Source: Frankia sp. QA3 (GTDB lineage Bacteria > Actinomycetota > Actinomycetes > Frankiales > Frankiaceae). From it: a DNA stretch of 64,000 nucleotides. The notes under the pieces are model-generated. The model saw only the letters and a list, made by a program, of their open reading frames with translations, was not told the DNA's origin and made no database searches. The stretch is taken from NCBI RefSeq assembly GCF_000262465.1, contig NZ_CM001489.1:3421899-3485898 (forward strand). The letters are read 5' to 3'. Of this stretch, positions 26,768 through 39,595 are shown piece after piece. Position 1 is the first letter of the stretch, and each line of letters starts with the position of its first letter. The translations under genes were made by a program, and so were the position numbers.

Positions 26768-28657
26768 TTACGCGGCACCTACGCCCCGCTCCCGGAGTTG
26801 ATGCTTGTGCTGTTCCAAAGCGATCAGCTCACCGTATGCACGGTTGAAGGCCTCGGCGTCGGTCACCGGGTTGAGCCGCTGCACCCGCGACTTCAGGTCG
26901 GTGATCCGACGTGTCACATGCAACTCCTGTACGCGTGACATCTGTTCGTCGACATAACGATCATCCACATCGTGGTCGCAGAGCACCCTTTCCACGGCGA
27001 GAGCGGTGACGAAACGTCGCAGCCCCTCCTCCGTCGCCGCCGCGGACAGCTCCGTCACCCACGCGGCGACGTCACCGGTCCTCGCCAGCCCCCCGCCCAC
27101 CCCGCCGAGACCCGCGATGAGCTCGCGGACGGCGCGGTGCGCGGGAACAGTGAACATCTCCGGGGCCAGCGTGTCGAACATCGGCCCTGCAAGTCCCGGA
27201 AACTGGACCGCGAGTTTGAGCGCCTCACGCTCCACGATGACGACCGGATCGGCCGCGGCGGGCTCCCGACGGCCCACTGCCGACGCGACGGCGGCGGGCC
27301 GGCCGCCCGCCTGCTGCGCCCGGTGCTCGGCGACCCGGCGCGCCACGAACCGCTCGTCGAGGAAGCCCAGCCAGCGGTCCAGGTTCACCGCGTAGCCGTG
27401 GCGCAGGCCGGCGTCCTTGATCCGGTTGATCAGCGGGGCGGCGGCGTCCAGGGCGGCGAGGCGGCCCTCGGTGGTGTCGAGGTCGTAGCGACCGAGCACT
27501 CCGCGGATCGCGAACTCCACGAGCGGGACACGGCGGGCGACCAGCTCGCGCACGGCGGCGTCCCCGCCGCGCATCCACAGCTCGCACGGGTCGAGCCCGG
27601 CGGGTTCCACCGCGACGAACGTCTGGGTGGCGAAGCGTTCCTCGTGCTCGAACGCCCGCAGGGCCGCCTTCTGGCCGGCGGCGTCGCCGTCGAAGGTGAA
27701 GATCACCTCGCCGCGGCGCTCGTCGGAGTCCATGAGCAGCCGGCGCACGACGGCGACGTGCTCCGGGCCGAAGGCGGTGCCGCAGGTCGCCACGGCGGTG
27801 GTGACCCCGGCGAGATGGCAGGCCATCACGTCGGTGTAGCCTTCGACCACCACGACCTGGTAACGCCGGGCGATGTCACGGCGGGCCAGTTCCGCCCCGT
27901 AGAGCAGGCTCGCCTTCTTGAACAGCGGCGTCTCGGGCGTGTTGAGGTACTTGGGACCGGCGTTGGGTGTGCCGTCCTCCGCGAGGCGGCGCCCACCGAA
28001 GCCGACCACCTCGCTGGCGAGGTCCCGGATCGGCCACATGAGCCGGTGGTGGAACCGATCGATCAGGCCCCCGCGGGCTCCCTGTTTGGACAGCCCCCCG
28101 AGCACGAGCTCCTCGCCGGTGAAGCGGCGCGACAGCAGGTGGCGGGTGAGCGTGTCCCAGCCGGTCGGGGCATAGCCGACGCCGAAACGCTGCGCCGCGG
28201 TCAGGTCGAAGCCCCGCGCGGTGAGGAAGTCCCAGCCGGCCCGAGCCGAGGGGTGAGCGCCGAGCTGCTCGGCGTAGAACTCGGCCGCGATCCGGTGCGC
28301 CTCCAGCAGCCGCTGGCGCTGGCTGGACACGGTCCGGTCGGTGGTGCCACCGCCTTCGAAGGTCAGCGTCACCCCGGCGCGGCGGGCCAGCCGCTCGGCG
28401 GCCTCCCGGAAGCTCAGCCCGTCGATCTCCCGGATGAAGGAGTAGACGTCGCCGCCCTGCTGGCAGCCGAAGCAGTGGAACAGACCGGTGGCCACGTTGA
28501 CGTAGAAGGAGGGTGACTTCTCCTCGTGGAACGGGCACAGCCCGACCAGCTCGTTGCGCCCGGCCGGACGCAGCTGGACGTGCTCGGAGACGACGTCCGC
28601 GATCGGCGAGCGCTCCCGGACCAGGGCGACGTCGGCGTCACGGATCCGTCCGGCCAC
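26768..28657 (-). CDS. dnaG: DNA primase
   Basis: A 629-residue primase that makes RNA primers at the replication fork. The N-terminal CHC2 zinc finger is visible ([11 protein letters not shown], then [11 protein letters not shown]). The TOPRIM catalytic core follows with [13 protein letters not shown] and [13 protein letters not shown]. The C-terminal part would contact DnaB. The GTG at 28657 has GGAGGG 5 nt upstream and gives the usual length; earlier in-frame starts add about 78 unconserved residues. Precedes sigA on the same strand, as in the macromolecular-synthesis operon. Confidence 0.95.
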   Translation of the reverse strand: MAGRIRDADVALVRERSPIADVVSEHVQLRPAGRNELVGLCPFHEEKSPSFYVNVATGLFHCFGCQQGGDVYSFIREIDGLSFREAAERLARRAGVTLTFEGGGTTDRTVSSQRQRLLEAHRIAAEFYAEQLGAHPSARAGWDFLTARGFDLTAAQRFGVGYAPTGWDTLTRHLLSRRFTGEELVLGGLSKQGARGGLIDRFHHRLMWPIRDLASEVVGFGGRRLAEDGTPNAGPKYLNTPETPLFKKASLLYGAELARRDIARRYQVVVVEGYTDVMACHLAGVTTAVATCGTAFGPEHVAVVRRLLMDSDERRGEVIFTFDGDAAGQKAALRAFEHEERFATQTFVAVEPAGLDPCELWMRGGDAAVRELVARRVPLVEFAIRGVLGRYDLDTTEGRLAALDAAAPLINRIKDAGLRHGYAVNLDRWLGFLDERFVARRVAEHRAQQAGGRPAAVASAVGRREPAAADPVVIVEREALKLAVQFPGLAGPMFDTLAPEMFTVPAHRAVRELIAGLGGVGGGLARTGDVAAWVTELSAAATEEGLRRFVTALAVERVLCDHDVDDRYVDEQMSRVQELHVTRRITDLKSRVQRLNPVTDAEAFNRAYGELIALEQHKHQLRERGVGAA

Positions 28658-29122
28658 CCGTCCCTCCCCTCGTCCTTGTCGGGCGAGAGGTACCTCGCCC
28701 GGGGCAGAACGCCCGCCAGTAGTGCGCCATCCCATTCCCACAGAACCGATCATCACGGCGCCGTCGCCGGACCCCCGGCCGATGTCGGCGGCGAAGGCGG
28801 ACGCGGCGCCGCTCACATCGGTCCTACCGGTGCGATGGTACGTGTCGTAAGCACGACAGTACCGATCATGCCACGTGAATGTTGAGGACAATGGCCGCCA
28901 CCTGCATCCCTGTCCGGGAGATCAGCGCCGCGGCCGGCCGCGGCGGCCCTCCCCCCGGCGGGGTAGGCGCCACTACCCCGCCCGGGGACGCCGCCCGCTC
29001 CCCCTGCCGGGGGTGCGGCGACCACCCGGGCGAGGGACCCCGTGGCACCCCGCGACGCGCGCCGGCCGGGACGGCGCCACCCACACCCGCGGCCGGCTCC
29101 GGCCGACCGGCGTCCGAGCCGC
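28658..29122. other. Intergenic region, 465 bp, between dgt and dnaG
   Basis: No gene is recognised. It contains an inverted repeat at 28837-28863 (GGTACGTGTCGT, 4-nt loop, ACGACAGTACC) about 180 nt upstream of dnaG and a GC hairpin at 28957-28982. The AT-richer stretch 28840-28900 is the likely dnaG promoter area, though no hexamer pair is convincing. Confidence 0.5.
28957..28982 (-). terminator. GC-rich hairpin downstream of dgt
   Basis: Perfect 10-bp arms (GGCGGGGTAG / CTACCCCGCC) around a 6-nt loop, about 140 nt after the dgt stop. There is no T tract, as is common for actinobacterial hairpin terminators. It could instead be a transcript-end stabiliser. Confidence 0.4.
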
Positions 29123-30385
29123 TCAGAGCACACGGTGCACCGGCCGTCCGCGCAGCGCGGCGTGGCGCCGCTCGGCACTCGCGTCGGTCAGCCGGGCCAC
29201 CTGGTCGACGACCACCCGCAGCCGCGCGGCATCGTCCGGCGCCGCGTCGAAGTAGGCCCGCAACGACGGGTCCAGTGATCGCGGTGCGCCGCGCAGCAAC
29301 AGCTCCACGAGTTCGCCGACGACCTCCCGCTGCCGCGCCTGCCGAGCCCGCGCGCCCGGCCGCTCCATGACGTACCACGCGGTGACCCCCTTGAGGGCGG
29401 CACATTCGGCCACCGTGGCGGGATCCACCACCAGCTCCGCGCCGTAGCGCCGCAGCGGCCCGTCGGGATGACGTTCCCGGGTCGCCCGCACCGCCGATCG
29501 GGAGAACCGCGCGATCAGCTCGCTCGTCATCGCCCGCAGCGCCGCCTGGCCGCGGGCCGACGTGATCTCCGAGCGGATCCACCAGGGCTGGGCGCGCAAC
29601 GTGTCCAGGGCCGCCGACACCGCCGCCGCCGAGGAACCCGGATAGCGCCGCGCGGTGGCGGCGGCCAGCTCCTCGCGGTGCCCCGGGTCGTCGAGCGCGG
29701 CGAGTTCGATGTGCCCGCCGACGACCCCGTCCTCGAGATCGTGGACCGAGTAGGCGACGTCGTCGGCCCAGTCCATGATCTGGGTCTCGAAGCACCGCCG
29801 CCCCGGCGGGGCGCCCTCGCGCACCCAGTCCAGCACGGGCAGGTCGTCGTCATACGCGCCGAACTTGCCGGTGTGCTCCGGCGGGGCGTACCGGCGCGCC
29901 CACGGGTACTTGGTCGCGGCGTCCAGGCTCGCGCGCGTCAGGTTCAGTCCCGCGCTGCACCCCTCGTCGTCGACGATCTTGACTTCCAGCCTTGTCAGCT
30001 CCCGCAGGCTCTGGGCGTTGCCCTCGAACCCGCCGCAGGCCGCCGCCGCCTCGTCCAGCGCCAGCTCACCGTTGTGCCCGAAAGGGGGATGTCCGAGGTC
30101 GTGTGCGAGACACGCCGCATCGACGAGGTCCGCATCGGCTCCCAGCTCCGCCGCGAGTTCCCGCCCCACCTGGGCGGTCTCGAGCGAGTGGGTGAGTCGA
30201 GTACGCGGGAAATCGTCGTCGAGCGGGCCTACGACCTGCGTCTTTCCCGCCAGCCGGCGCAGCGCGCTGGAGTGCAGCACCCGCGCCCGATCCCGGGTAA
30301 ACGGCGCCCGCGACTGCGGTGTAGCCTTCGGGCGTTCTGAGACCCGACGGACCGTATCCGAAGCGTCATACCACTCACCGACCAC
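29123..30385 (-). CDS. dgt: Deoxyguanosinetriphosphate triphosphohydrolase-like protein
   Basis: A 420-residue HD-domain dNTPase that converts dNTP to nucleoside and triphosphate. RARVLHSSALRRLAGKTQV, then TRLTHSLETAQVGRELA and AHDLGHPPFGHNGE supply the metal-binding HD residues. The GTG at 30385 starts just before the conserved GEWYDASDTVRRV; an upstream in-frame start at 30451 adds only Arg-rich residues. Upstream of dnaG on the same strand, as is frequent in actinobacteria. Confidence 0.88.
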   Translation of the reverse strand: MVGEWYDASDTVRRVSERPKATPQSRAPFTRDRARVLHSSALRRLAGKTQVVGPLDDDFPRTRLTHSLETAQVGRELAAELGADADLVDAACLAHDLGHPPFGHNGELALDEAAAACGGFEGNAQSLRELTRLEVKIVDDEGCSAGLNLTRASLDAATKYPWARRYAPPEHTGKFGAYDDDLPVLDWVREGAPPGRRCFETQIMDWADDVAYSVHDLEDGVVGGHIELAALDDPGHREELAAATARRYPGSSAAAVSAALDTLRAQPWWIRSEITSARGQAALRAMTSELIARFSRSAVRATRERHPDGPLRRYGAELVVDPATVAECAALKGVTAWYVMERPGARARQARQREVVGELVELLLRGAPRSLDPSLRAYFDAAPDDAARLRVVVDQVARLTDASAERRHAALRGRPVHRVL

Positions 30386-30479
30386 GAGGTTGAGCGTATC
30401 GGCGCGATTCGGGGACCTCGGCCGATCGCAGCGACGATACTTTGTGCGCACCCTTCACCAATCGGCCCGGAGGCCCGCC

Positions 30480-30635
30480 GTGGACAAGATCATCAAGTAT
30501 GGCGCGATCGCGTTCGTCATCTTCTTCGTGGTGACCGCACCGAACAGTGCGGCCAGTATCATCGACCGCGTGTTCGGATGGTTGGAGTCATGGGCCGACG
30601 GGGTGTCCACGTTCGTCACCGACACCGCCCTCTAA
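30480..30635 (+). CDS. Small single-pass membrane protein
   Basis: A 51-residue protein, MDKIIKYGAIAFVIFFVVTA at the N-terminus with one hydrophobic helix, then an amphipathic tail (DRVFGWLESWADGVSTFVTD). The GTG start has CGGAGG 7 nt upstream. It lies 40 nt before the PH-domain gene on the same strand. Small proteins of this look are common in actinobacteria; function unknown. Confidence 0.75.
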   Translation: MDKIIKYGAIAFVIFFVVTAPNSAASIIDRVFGWLESWADGVSTFVTDTAL

Positions 30636-30675
30636 TGCCTGCCCGGGCGGCCCTGATGTCTGGGACACTGCGGAC

Positions 30676-31215
30676 GTGGTGAGACTTCAGCTCCCGGATC
30701 CGGCCCAGCGCGACACCAAGTACCTGGCGTCGCAGGAACGCCTGGTCATGATGGTGCGGCTGCACTGGGCCGTCCTGCTCCCCGTCTTCCTCCAGACCCT
30801 GGGTGCGGTGCTGCTCGCCCTGGTGGCGAACATCCTGTTCGCCGCGCAGGACGTCGACGCGGGCTTCATCACCACACTGTTGTGGTACTTCGCGCTCTTC
30901 ATGATCTTGCGGATGCTCTGGAAGGTCGCCGACTGGCAGTTCGATCACCTGATGATCACCGACAAACGACTGCTGAAGGTGTCGGGGATCTTCTTCCGCA
31001 AGGTCCAGACGATGCCGCTGTCCAAGATCACGGACCTGACCTACAACCGGGACCCTCTGGGCCGGCTGCTCGGCTACGGCGAGTTCGTGGTCGAGTCCGC
31101 CGGCCAGGACCAGGCGCTGTCCAAGATCCAGTTCCTGCCGCGGCCGGACCGGCTCTACCTCACCCTGGTCGACATGACCTTCGGTGGGGCGCCCTCCCCG
31201 GCCGGCGACGACTGA
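30676..31215 (+). CDS. PH (YdbT/bPH2)-domain membrane protein
   Basis: A 179-residue protein. Two adjacent membrane helices (about residues 30-75) are followed by a bacterial PH-like domain with HLMITDKRLLKVSGIFFRKV and KITDLTYNRDPLGRLLGYG, the typical strand pattern of bPH2 proteins. Role in the membrane is unknown. Two consecutive GTG codons (30676, 30679) can start it. Probably co-transcribed with the 51-residue gene. Confidence 0.8.
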   Translation: MVRLQLPDPAQRDTKYLASQERLVMMVRLHWAVLLPVFLQTLGAVLLALVANILFAAQDVDAGFITTLLWYFALFMILRMLWKVADWQFDHLMITDKRLLKVSGIFFRKVQTMPLSKITDLTYNRDPLGRLLGYGEFVVESAGQDQALSKIQFLPRPDRLYLTLVDMTFGGAPSPAGDD

Positions 31216-31323
31216 CGGCGGCACAGCTCTCACCCGCGGGGGACGACGCGGGGGTGGTCGCGTCGCCGAGCCGGCCGGGCGTGTGACGGCGCCAGGCGCC
31301 CCGGTGACGCGGCCACGGGCATG

Positions 31324-31376
31324 ACGACGGGAGCGGGGCTGGGGGGACGACGTCCCCTCGGCCCCGCTCCCGTCGT
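31324..31376. terminator. Bidirectional terminator hairpin
   Basis: Perfect 16-bp arms (start ACGACGGGAGCGGGGC) enclose a second inner palindrome (GGGGAC/GTCCCC). It sits between the convergent PH-domain and transketolase genes and should end transcription from both sides. Confidence 0.8.
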
Positions 31377-31422
31377 GCACCCATCATCATGTCCCCGGCA
31401 CCGCGCGGCGCCGGGGAGGCCG

Positions 31423-33297
31423 TCAGCGCAGCAGGTCGCGGGCCGCCTCGACGATGTGCTTCGCCGAGATGCCGGCGGCGTCCAGCAGCTCCTCGGACGT
31501 GCCGGAACCGGGCAGGGAACGCACCGCGAGGTGACGGACGGACAGCGGTAGCCCGCTGTCGTCCAGCGCCCCGAGCACGGCGCTGGCCAGGCCGCCCTCC
31601 GGGTAGTGGTCCTCGACGACGACGATGCGCCCGCCGGTGGCCCGAGCGGCCTCGAGCAGGGTGGCGGAGTCGACCGGCTTGACCGAGTACAGGTCGATCA
31701 CCCGGGCGGCGACCCCCTCCGCGGCGAGCGTGTCAGCCGCGGCCAGGGCCTCGTGCAGGGTGACGCCGGCACCGATGAGCGTGACGGTGTCGCCCTCCGA
31801 ACGGCGCAGCACCTTGGAGCCGCCGGGGGCGAACGGCTCGTCCGGGCCGTAGAGCACCGGGTAGGCGCCACGGGTGGTGCGCAGGTAGCTCACCCCGGAC
31901 AGGTCGGCCATGGTCTCGACGAGCTTCGCGGCGGACGTCGCGTCGCTCGGGTAGAGCACCGTCGACCCGCCGACGGCCCGCATCATCGCCAGGTCCTCCA
32001 GCGCCATCTGCGACGGACCGTCCGCACCGATCTCCACCCCGGCGTGGCTGCCGGACAGCCGGATGTCGGCCTGGGAGATCGCCGCCATCCGGATGAAGTC
32101 GTAGGCGCGGGAGAAGAAGGCGGCGAAGGTGGAGGCGAACGGCACGTAGCCGCGCACCGACAGGCCCACCGCCGCCGCGACGAGCTGCTGCTCGGCGATG
32201 AAGATCTCGAAGAACCGGTCGGGGTACGCCTTGGCGAAGTCCTCGGAGTAGGTCGAGTTGCTCACCTCGGCGTCGAGGGCGACGACGTCGGTGCGCGCCC
32301 CGAGGGCGGCCAGCGCCTGCCCGTAGGCCCGCCGGGTCGCGACCTTCGCGCCGAGCTCGTAGGTGGGCAGGGTGATCGACGGCCGGCTGAACGGCTCCGG
32401 CCGCGGGAAGTCCGGCCCCGGCACCGGACCGCGGATGCGCAGGTTGCGCTCGCCGCCGAGCTCGGCGATGGCACGCTCGGCCATGTCGGCCGGGAAGGGC
32501 TTGCCGTGCCAGCCCTCCTTGTCCGACGTCTCCGAGAAGCCGGCGCCCTTGTGGGTGCGGGCGAGGATGACGGTCGGCCGGGTCGCGTCCTCGGCGCCGG
32601 CGAGCGCCTCGTCGATCGCGGCGATGTCGTGGCCGTCGACGACGACCGCCCGGGCGCCGAACGACTCGACCCGCTTGGCGTAGGTGTCGAGATCCCAGCC
32701 GAGCTCGGTCGGGCCGCGCTGGCCGAGCCGGTTGACGTCGACGATCGCAATGAGGTTCGACAGGTTGTAGTAAGACGCCTTGTCCAGCGCCTCCCAGACC
32801 GACCCCTCCGCCATCTCGCTGTCGCCGCAGATCACCCAGACCCGGTAGGGCACCTTGTCCAGGTACTTGCCGGCGAGCGCGACCCCCACGCCGTCGGGCA
32901 GGCCCTGCCCGAGCGAACCGGTGGCGACGTCGACCCAGGGCAGGATCGGGGTCGGGTGGCCCTGCAGCCGCTCACCGAAGCGGCGGTAGCCGTTGATGAG
33001 CTCGTCGTCGCTGACGACGCCGACCGCCTTGAAGATCGAGTAGATCAGCGGGGAGGCGTGCCCCTTCGAGAAGATGAGGTGGTCGTTCGCCGGGTCCTCG
33101 GGGTTGTCCCAGTCGTAGCGCAGGTGCCGGGCCACGAGGACGGCCAGCACGTCCGCGGCGGACATGGAAGAGGTGGGGTGTCCGGAGCCGGCCGAGGTGC
33201 TGCTGCGCACCGAGTCGACCCGCAGCTGCTGCGCGAGTTCCCGGACTGTCTCCAGATCGGCCGTCCCGACCGCACTCTCGGATACGGGAGTTGCCAC
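31423..33297 (-). CDS. tkt: Transketolase
   Basis: A 624-residue thiamine-diphosphate enzyme of the pentose phosphate pathway. GSGHPTSSMSAADVLAVL opens the ThDP-binding domain, CGDSEMAEGSVWEA with a later Asn is the ThDP/Mg motif, and FEIFIAEQQLVAAAVGLSVR is the pyrimidine-domain signature with the catalytic Glu. Length and TSSMSAA wording resemble the animal-type (about 620 residues) more than the 660-residue E. coli type. GTG start with AAGGAG upstream. It stands alone, without other pentose-phosphate genes. Confidence 0.92.
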   Translation of the reverse strand: MATPVSESAVGTADLETVRELAQQLRVDSVRSSTSAGSGHPTSSMSAADVLAVLVARHLRYDWDNPEDPANDHLIFSKGHASPLIYSIFKAVGVVSDDELINGYRRFGERLQGHPTPILPWVDVATGSLGQGLPDGVGVALAGKYLDKVPYRVWVICGDSEMAEGSVWEALDKASYYNLSNLIAIVDVNRLGQRGPTELGWDLDTYAKRVESFGARAVVVDGHDIAAIDEALAGAEDATRPTVILARTHKGAGFSETSDKEGWHGKPFPADMAERAIAELGGERNLRIRGPVPGPDFPRPEPFSRPSITLPTYELGAKVATRRAYGQALAALGARTDVVALDAEVSNSTYSEDFAKAYPDRFFEIFIAEQQLVAAAVGLSVRGYVPFASTFAAFFSRAYDFIRMAAISQADIRLSGSHAGVEIGADGPSQMALEDLAMMRAVGGSTVLYPSDATSAAKLVETMADLSGVSYLRTTRGAYPVLYGPDEPFAPGGSKVLRRSEGDTVTLIGAGVTLHEALAAADTLAAEGVAARVIDLYSVKPVDSATLLEAARATGGRIVVVEDHYPEGGLASAVLGALDDSGLPLSVRHLAVRSLPGSGTSEELLDAAGISAKHIVEAARDLLR

Positions 33298-33752
33298 ACC
33301 AGTCTCCTTAGGAAGTCGTTACACTCGCGGAAGGTGATTTCCGAGGTGTTGTCGCACGCGTCGGGTGGCCGCCTCCGCCGCCTTGCGTCACTGCCGCTTG
33401 TCGCACTACCCTCTCACCCGGCGATCCGAACCGTACCAGCGCGGGTGACCACCGAAGAGGGTCGAACGCGCTGCGGGTAGGTCACATCCCAGAATCGTCA
33501 GATTTCGCCCGGCTGGCCGTCCCGGGCCCGTCGCCACCCCACCGCTGCCCACCGCCGCCCGTCGGCGCGAGGCCACCACGAGGCTGGGTGCCCACGCGCC
33601 GGAAGGTGCCGAGCCGGTCGGTGCCGCCGGCGGGCACATTCGCGCCCGAAACAGCCGCACCGAAACAGCCGCACCGAAACAGCCGCGCGGGAGCGGCCCG
33701 TCGCCCCCCGGCCGCTGCGCGCCCCGATGACGGGCCGTCGGGGGCTGCGGGC
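33298..33752. other. Intergenic region, 455 bp, upstream of transketolase
   Basis: No gene seen. The part near 33300-33440 is relatively AT-rich and should hold the tkt promoter. The middle has three copies of a 14-bp direct repeat. No hairpin with a T tract is visible after the YdcF-like gene. Confidence 0.5.
33647..33687. repeat. 14-bp tandem repeat, 3 copies
   Basis: CGAAACAGCCGCAC occurs three times head to tail (last copy one base short). It lies in noncoding DNA between tkt and the YdcF-like gene. Confidence 0.85.
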
Positions 33753-34439
33753 TCAGACCGCCCGTGTGGTCGCCGAGGGTGGCGAGGCCCGGTGGAAGAG
33801 CTGGTACCAGCGGTAGCCGATGCCCTCGCGAATGATGTAGCGGACCTTCGTGTCGATGCCGCGGACGGCCGGGCCGCTGGTCACCGGTGACGTGGCCGCG
33901 TCCAGCCCGAGGTCGCGCGCCATCGTCCGGGACCGCAGGCTGTGCCAGGGATCGGTGACCAGGACCGTCGAGCGCCAGTGCCGGGTGTTCATGACCCCCG
34001 CGACGGCGGTCAGCGAGCCGAGGGTGTCCGAGCCCTCCGGAACGACGATCACCCGGTCCGCGGGCACGCCCCGGCGGCGCAGGTACGCGGCGCCGGCCTC
34101 GGCCTCGGTGTAGCGGTCGCCGGGCTGCTTGCCGCCGATGGTGATCACGTTCCGTGCGACGCCCTGCCGGTAGAGCTCCAGCGCATGGTCCAGGCGGGCG
34201 GCGAAGACCGCCGAGGGACGCCCGTCGTACTGCGAGGCCCCGAGGACGACCAGGGTGTCGGAGGTGGGCCGGTGATCCTCCCGGCCTACCCACCACACCT
34301 GGACGAACGTGACCACGGTCAGGATCACGACGGCGGACACGACCGCGGCCACGGCCCGGATCGCCCACCGCCACCAGGGAACCTGGTACCAGGTCGCACG
34401 GAACGGATGGACGGCGAGGCTAGGACGGGACAGACCCAC
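33753..34439 (-). CDS. YdcF/SanA-family (DUF218) membrane protein
   Basis: A 228-residue protein with one N-terminal membrane helix (about residues 25-48) and an extracellular DUF218 domain. LVVLGASQYDGRPSAVFAAR, VITIGGKQPGDRYTEAEA and VLVTDPWHSLRSRTMARDLG are the three family blocks. DUF218 proteins such as SanA/ElyC affect envelope integrity; the reaction is not settled. GTG start, weak ribosome site. Confidence 0.85.
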   Translation of the reverse strand: MGLSRPSLAVHPFRATWYQVPWWRWAIRAVAAVVSAVVILTVVTFVQVWWVGREDHRPTSDTLVVLGASQYDGRPSAVFAARLDHALELYRQGVARNVITIGGKQPGDRYTEAEAGAAYLRRRGVPADRVIVVPEGSDTLGSLTAVAGVMNTRHWRSTVLVTDPWHSLRSRTMARDLGLDAATSPVTSGPAVRGIDTKVRYIIREGIGYRWYQLFHRASPPSATTRAV

Positions 34440-34600
34440 GCGATGGAACAGTAGCCCCCCGTCGCGGGCTATCCGACACAGCGCGGCCTATGCGCCCGTT
34501 CGTCCTGGTTCTTTCGCGGGTGACCGGACGGCGGGCCAGCTGCACCGGCGAACCGGACCGCCCCGCCCGAGCGGGGGCAGCCCGGTCCTCGGCACCGGGG

Positions 34601-37765
<3,165 letters not shown>

Positions 37766-38054
37766 CGGGTGAGCCTCGGCTTTTCGCTGTCACGGTCACG
37801 AGCGGGGCGGGGCGCCCCACCCACGGGCCGGCCCCGGGCCGCGCGCGGCAACCTCCCGGGGACGAGCCCTCCAACGAACTTGGATGGGAGTCCCGAGGAT
37901 CCCGGACGGCCGGTCGCCCTGGCCCCCGACCCGCCGAGATCCGATATCGCGATGTGTCAGATCGCAACGTCTACGAGTCTGTGATGCACACCTGAGGCTA
38001 CCGGTCGGCGCTGACAATCCGCGCCAGGCCGGAACCGGCCGCCGACGCCGTGGA

Positions 38055-38600
38055 TCAGCGCCGGCGAGGCGCCGCGGTGTCCGCGTCGGCGGCCCGGTCG
38101 GAGCGGTAGGTCCGGGCCCCGCTGCCGGCGTCGGCCGGGCCGGAGCCGCCACGTTCGGCATCGCGCCGACCGGCGCCCCGCGCCACGGGCGGGTCCACGG
38201 CGGCGAGCACCTCGAAGGCGCCGGGCACGTCGACGGCATGGACGAGCAGCGGCGTCAGGGCATACCGCACCTCGAACGCGGACAGCGCCCGGCGCCACGG
38301 GCCGGGGCCGTCCCATTCGGTGGTCAGCAGCCAGGACGCCGGCTCGTCGAGCGCCCGGGCGAGCCGGCCGGACCGGAAACCGGCGGCCCGGGCCAGCGCG
38401 TCGAGCGCCGCCCGCGCCGCCGCCGGGAAGTCGGCCGCGGCCGCACCCGGCACCGCGAAGCGGATCTCGGCGACCACCGGAGCCCCGGGGGCCGCCGCCC
38501 AGCCTGCGCCGACGCCCTCAGGCTCGGGCCTGCCGCCCGCCGCGGGGGCAGCCCGGCCCGCCCCCGCGGGCAGGTCGGCGTCGGCCGGCAGGTCAGCCAC
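38055..38600 (-). CDS. Antibiotic biosynthesis monooxygenase (ABM)-domain protein
   Basis: A 181-residue protein. Pro/Ala/Gly-rich ends flank a core of about 95 residues (VVAEIRFAVPGAAAADFPAA to TPLLVHAVDVPGAFEVLAAV) with the short alpha-beta layout of dimeric alpha-beta barrel/ABM proteins, including FRSGRLARALDEPASWLLTT. Similar genes sit beside uppS in other actinobacteria. Function unproved. The GTG start overlaps the uppS stop by 8 nt. Confidence 0.6.
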   Translation of the reverse strand: MADLPADADLPAGAGRAAPAAGGRPEPEGVGAGWAAAPGAPVVAEIRFAVPGAAAADFPAAARAALDALARAAGFRSGRLARALDEPASWLLTTEWDGPGPWRRALSAFEVRYALTPLLVHAVDVPGAFEVLAAVDPPVARGAGRRDAERGGSGPADAGSGARTYRSDRAADADTAAPRRR

Positions 38601-39390
38601 GATGGGCGACGATCCCGCCGTAGCGCCGGTCGCGGCGGGCGTACTCCTCGCAGGCCTGCCACAAATTGCGGCGGTCGAAGTCGGGCCAGAGCGTCTCGAC
38701 GAACGAGAACTCGGCGTAGGCCGCCTGCCAGAGCAGGAAGTTGCTCAGCCGCTGCTCGCCGGACGTCCGGATGACCAGATCAAGGTCGGGCATGTCAGGC
38801 TCGTCGAGGTAACGGCCCACCGTCGCCTCGTCGATCCGGTCGGCACGCAGCCGCCCCTCGCGCACGTCCCGGGCGATCGCCGCCGCGGCGTCCGCGATCT
38901 CGGCCCGCCCGCCGTAGTTCACGCACATCACCAGCGTGAGCCGGTCGTTGTCGCGGGTGCGCTCCTCCGAGGACTCCAACCGCCGGATCACGTTTCCCCA
39001 CAGCCGGGGGCGGCGCCCCGCCCACCGCACCCGCACCCCGAGCGCGTCCATGTCCGCGATCCGCCGGCCGAACACCCCGTCGGTGAAACGCATCAGGAAC
39101 GCCACCTCGTCCGGCGAACGCTTCCAGTTCTCCGTCGAGAAGGCGTACACCGACAGCCATCGCACGCCGAGCTCGATCGCCCCCTCGACGCAGTCGAACA
39201 GCGCGTCCTCCCCGGCCTCGTGCCCCTTCGTCCGGGCGAGCCCGCGCCGCTTGGCCCAGCGGCCATTGCCATCCATGACGATGCCCACGTGCCGCGGGAC
39301 CAGGCTGCGCGGCAGCGCCGGGGGTCGGGCCCCCGAGGGATGGGGGTGCGGATCACGGAACCGCGTCCCCACGTCATTACGCAAAGTCAC
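38593..39390 (-). CDS. uppS: Isoprenyl transferase (undecaprenyl-type diphosphate synthase)
   Basis: A 265-residue cis-prenyltransferase making the polyprenyl diphosphate lipid carrier for peptidoglycan and other glycans, including those of the first 25 kb. HVGIVMDGNGRWAKRRGL carries the catalytic Asp, LSVYAFSTENWKRSPDEV and DLVIRTSGEQRLSNFLLWQ are the other family blocks. GTG start with GGGAGG upstream. Lies 205 nt downstream of recO on the same strand. Confidence 0.95.
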   Translation of the reverse strand: MTLRNDVGTRFRDPHPHPSGARPPALPRSLVPRHVGIVMDGNGRWAKRRGLARTKGHEAGEDALFDCVEGAIELGVRWLSVYAFSTENWKRSPDEVAFLMRFTDGVFGRRIADMDALGVRVRWAGRRPRLWGNVIRRLESSEERTRDNDRLTLVMCVNYGGRAEIADAAAAIARDVREGRLRADRIDEATVGRYLDEPDMPDLDLVIRTSGEQRLSNFLLWQAAYAEFSFVETLWPDFDRRNLWQACEEYARRDRRYGGIVAHRG

Positions 39391-39595
39391 TGCCTACCTC
39401 CCCAGAACCGGCCGGGGCAGCGCCGAGCCGTCATCCGTCGTACCGGTACCTGCCATCGCCACACCGTCCCCCTGCCGACGCCGGATTGCGCCGGGAGCGC
39501 CCACCGCCGCTGTCCACCTCACCATGTCCGTTCTCGTCCCCTCCCAGCGCGGTTCCCCGAACAGCGCGGTCCCGCGCCGGCCCCGCCGCGGCCAC

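Noticed and set aside
28866..29795. A - strand frame across the dgt end and the intergenic region
   Set aside because: Gly/Arg-rich, no ribosome site, overlaps dgt in another frame.
37766..38054. Possible T-box leader upstream of glyQS
   Set aside because: No T-box sequence, specifier stem or antiterminator was recognised.
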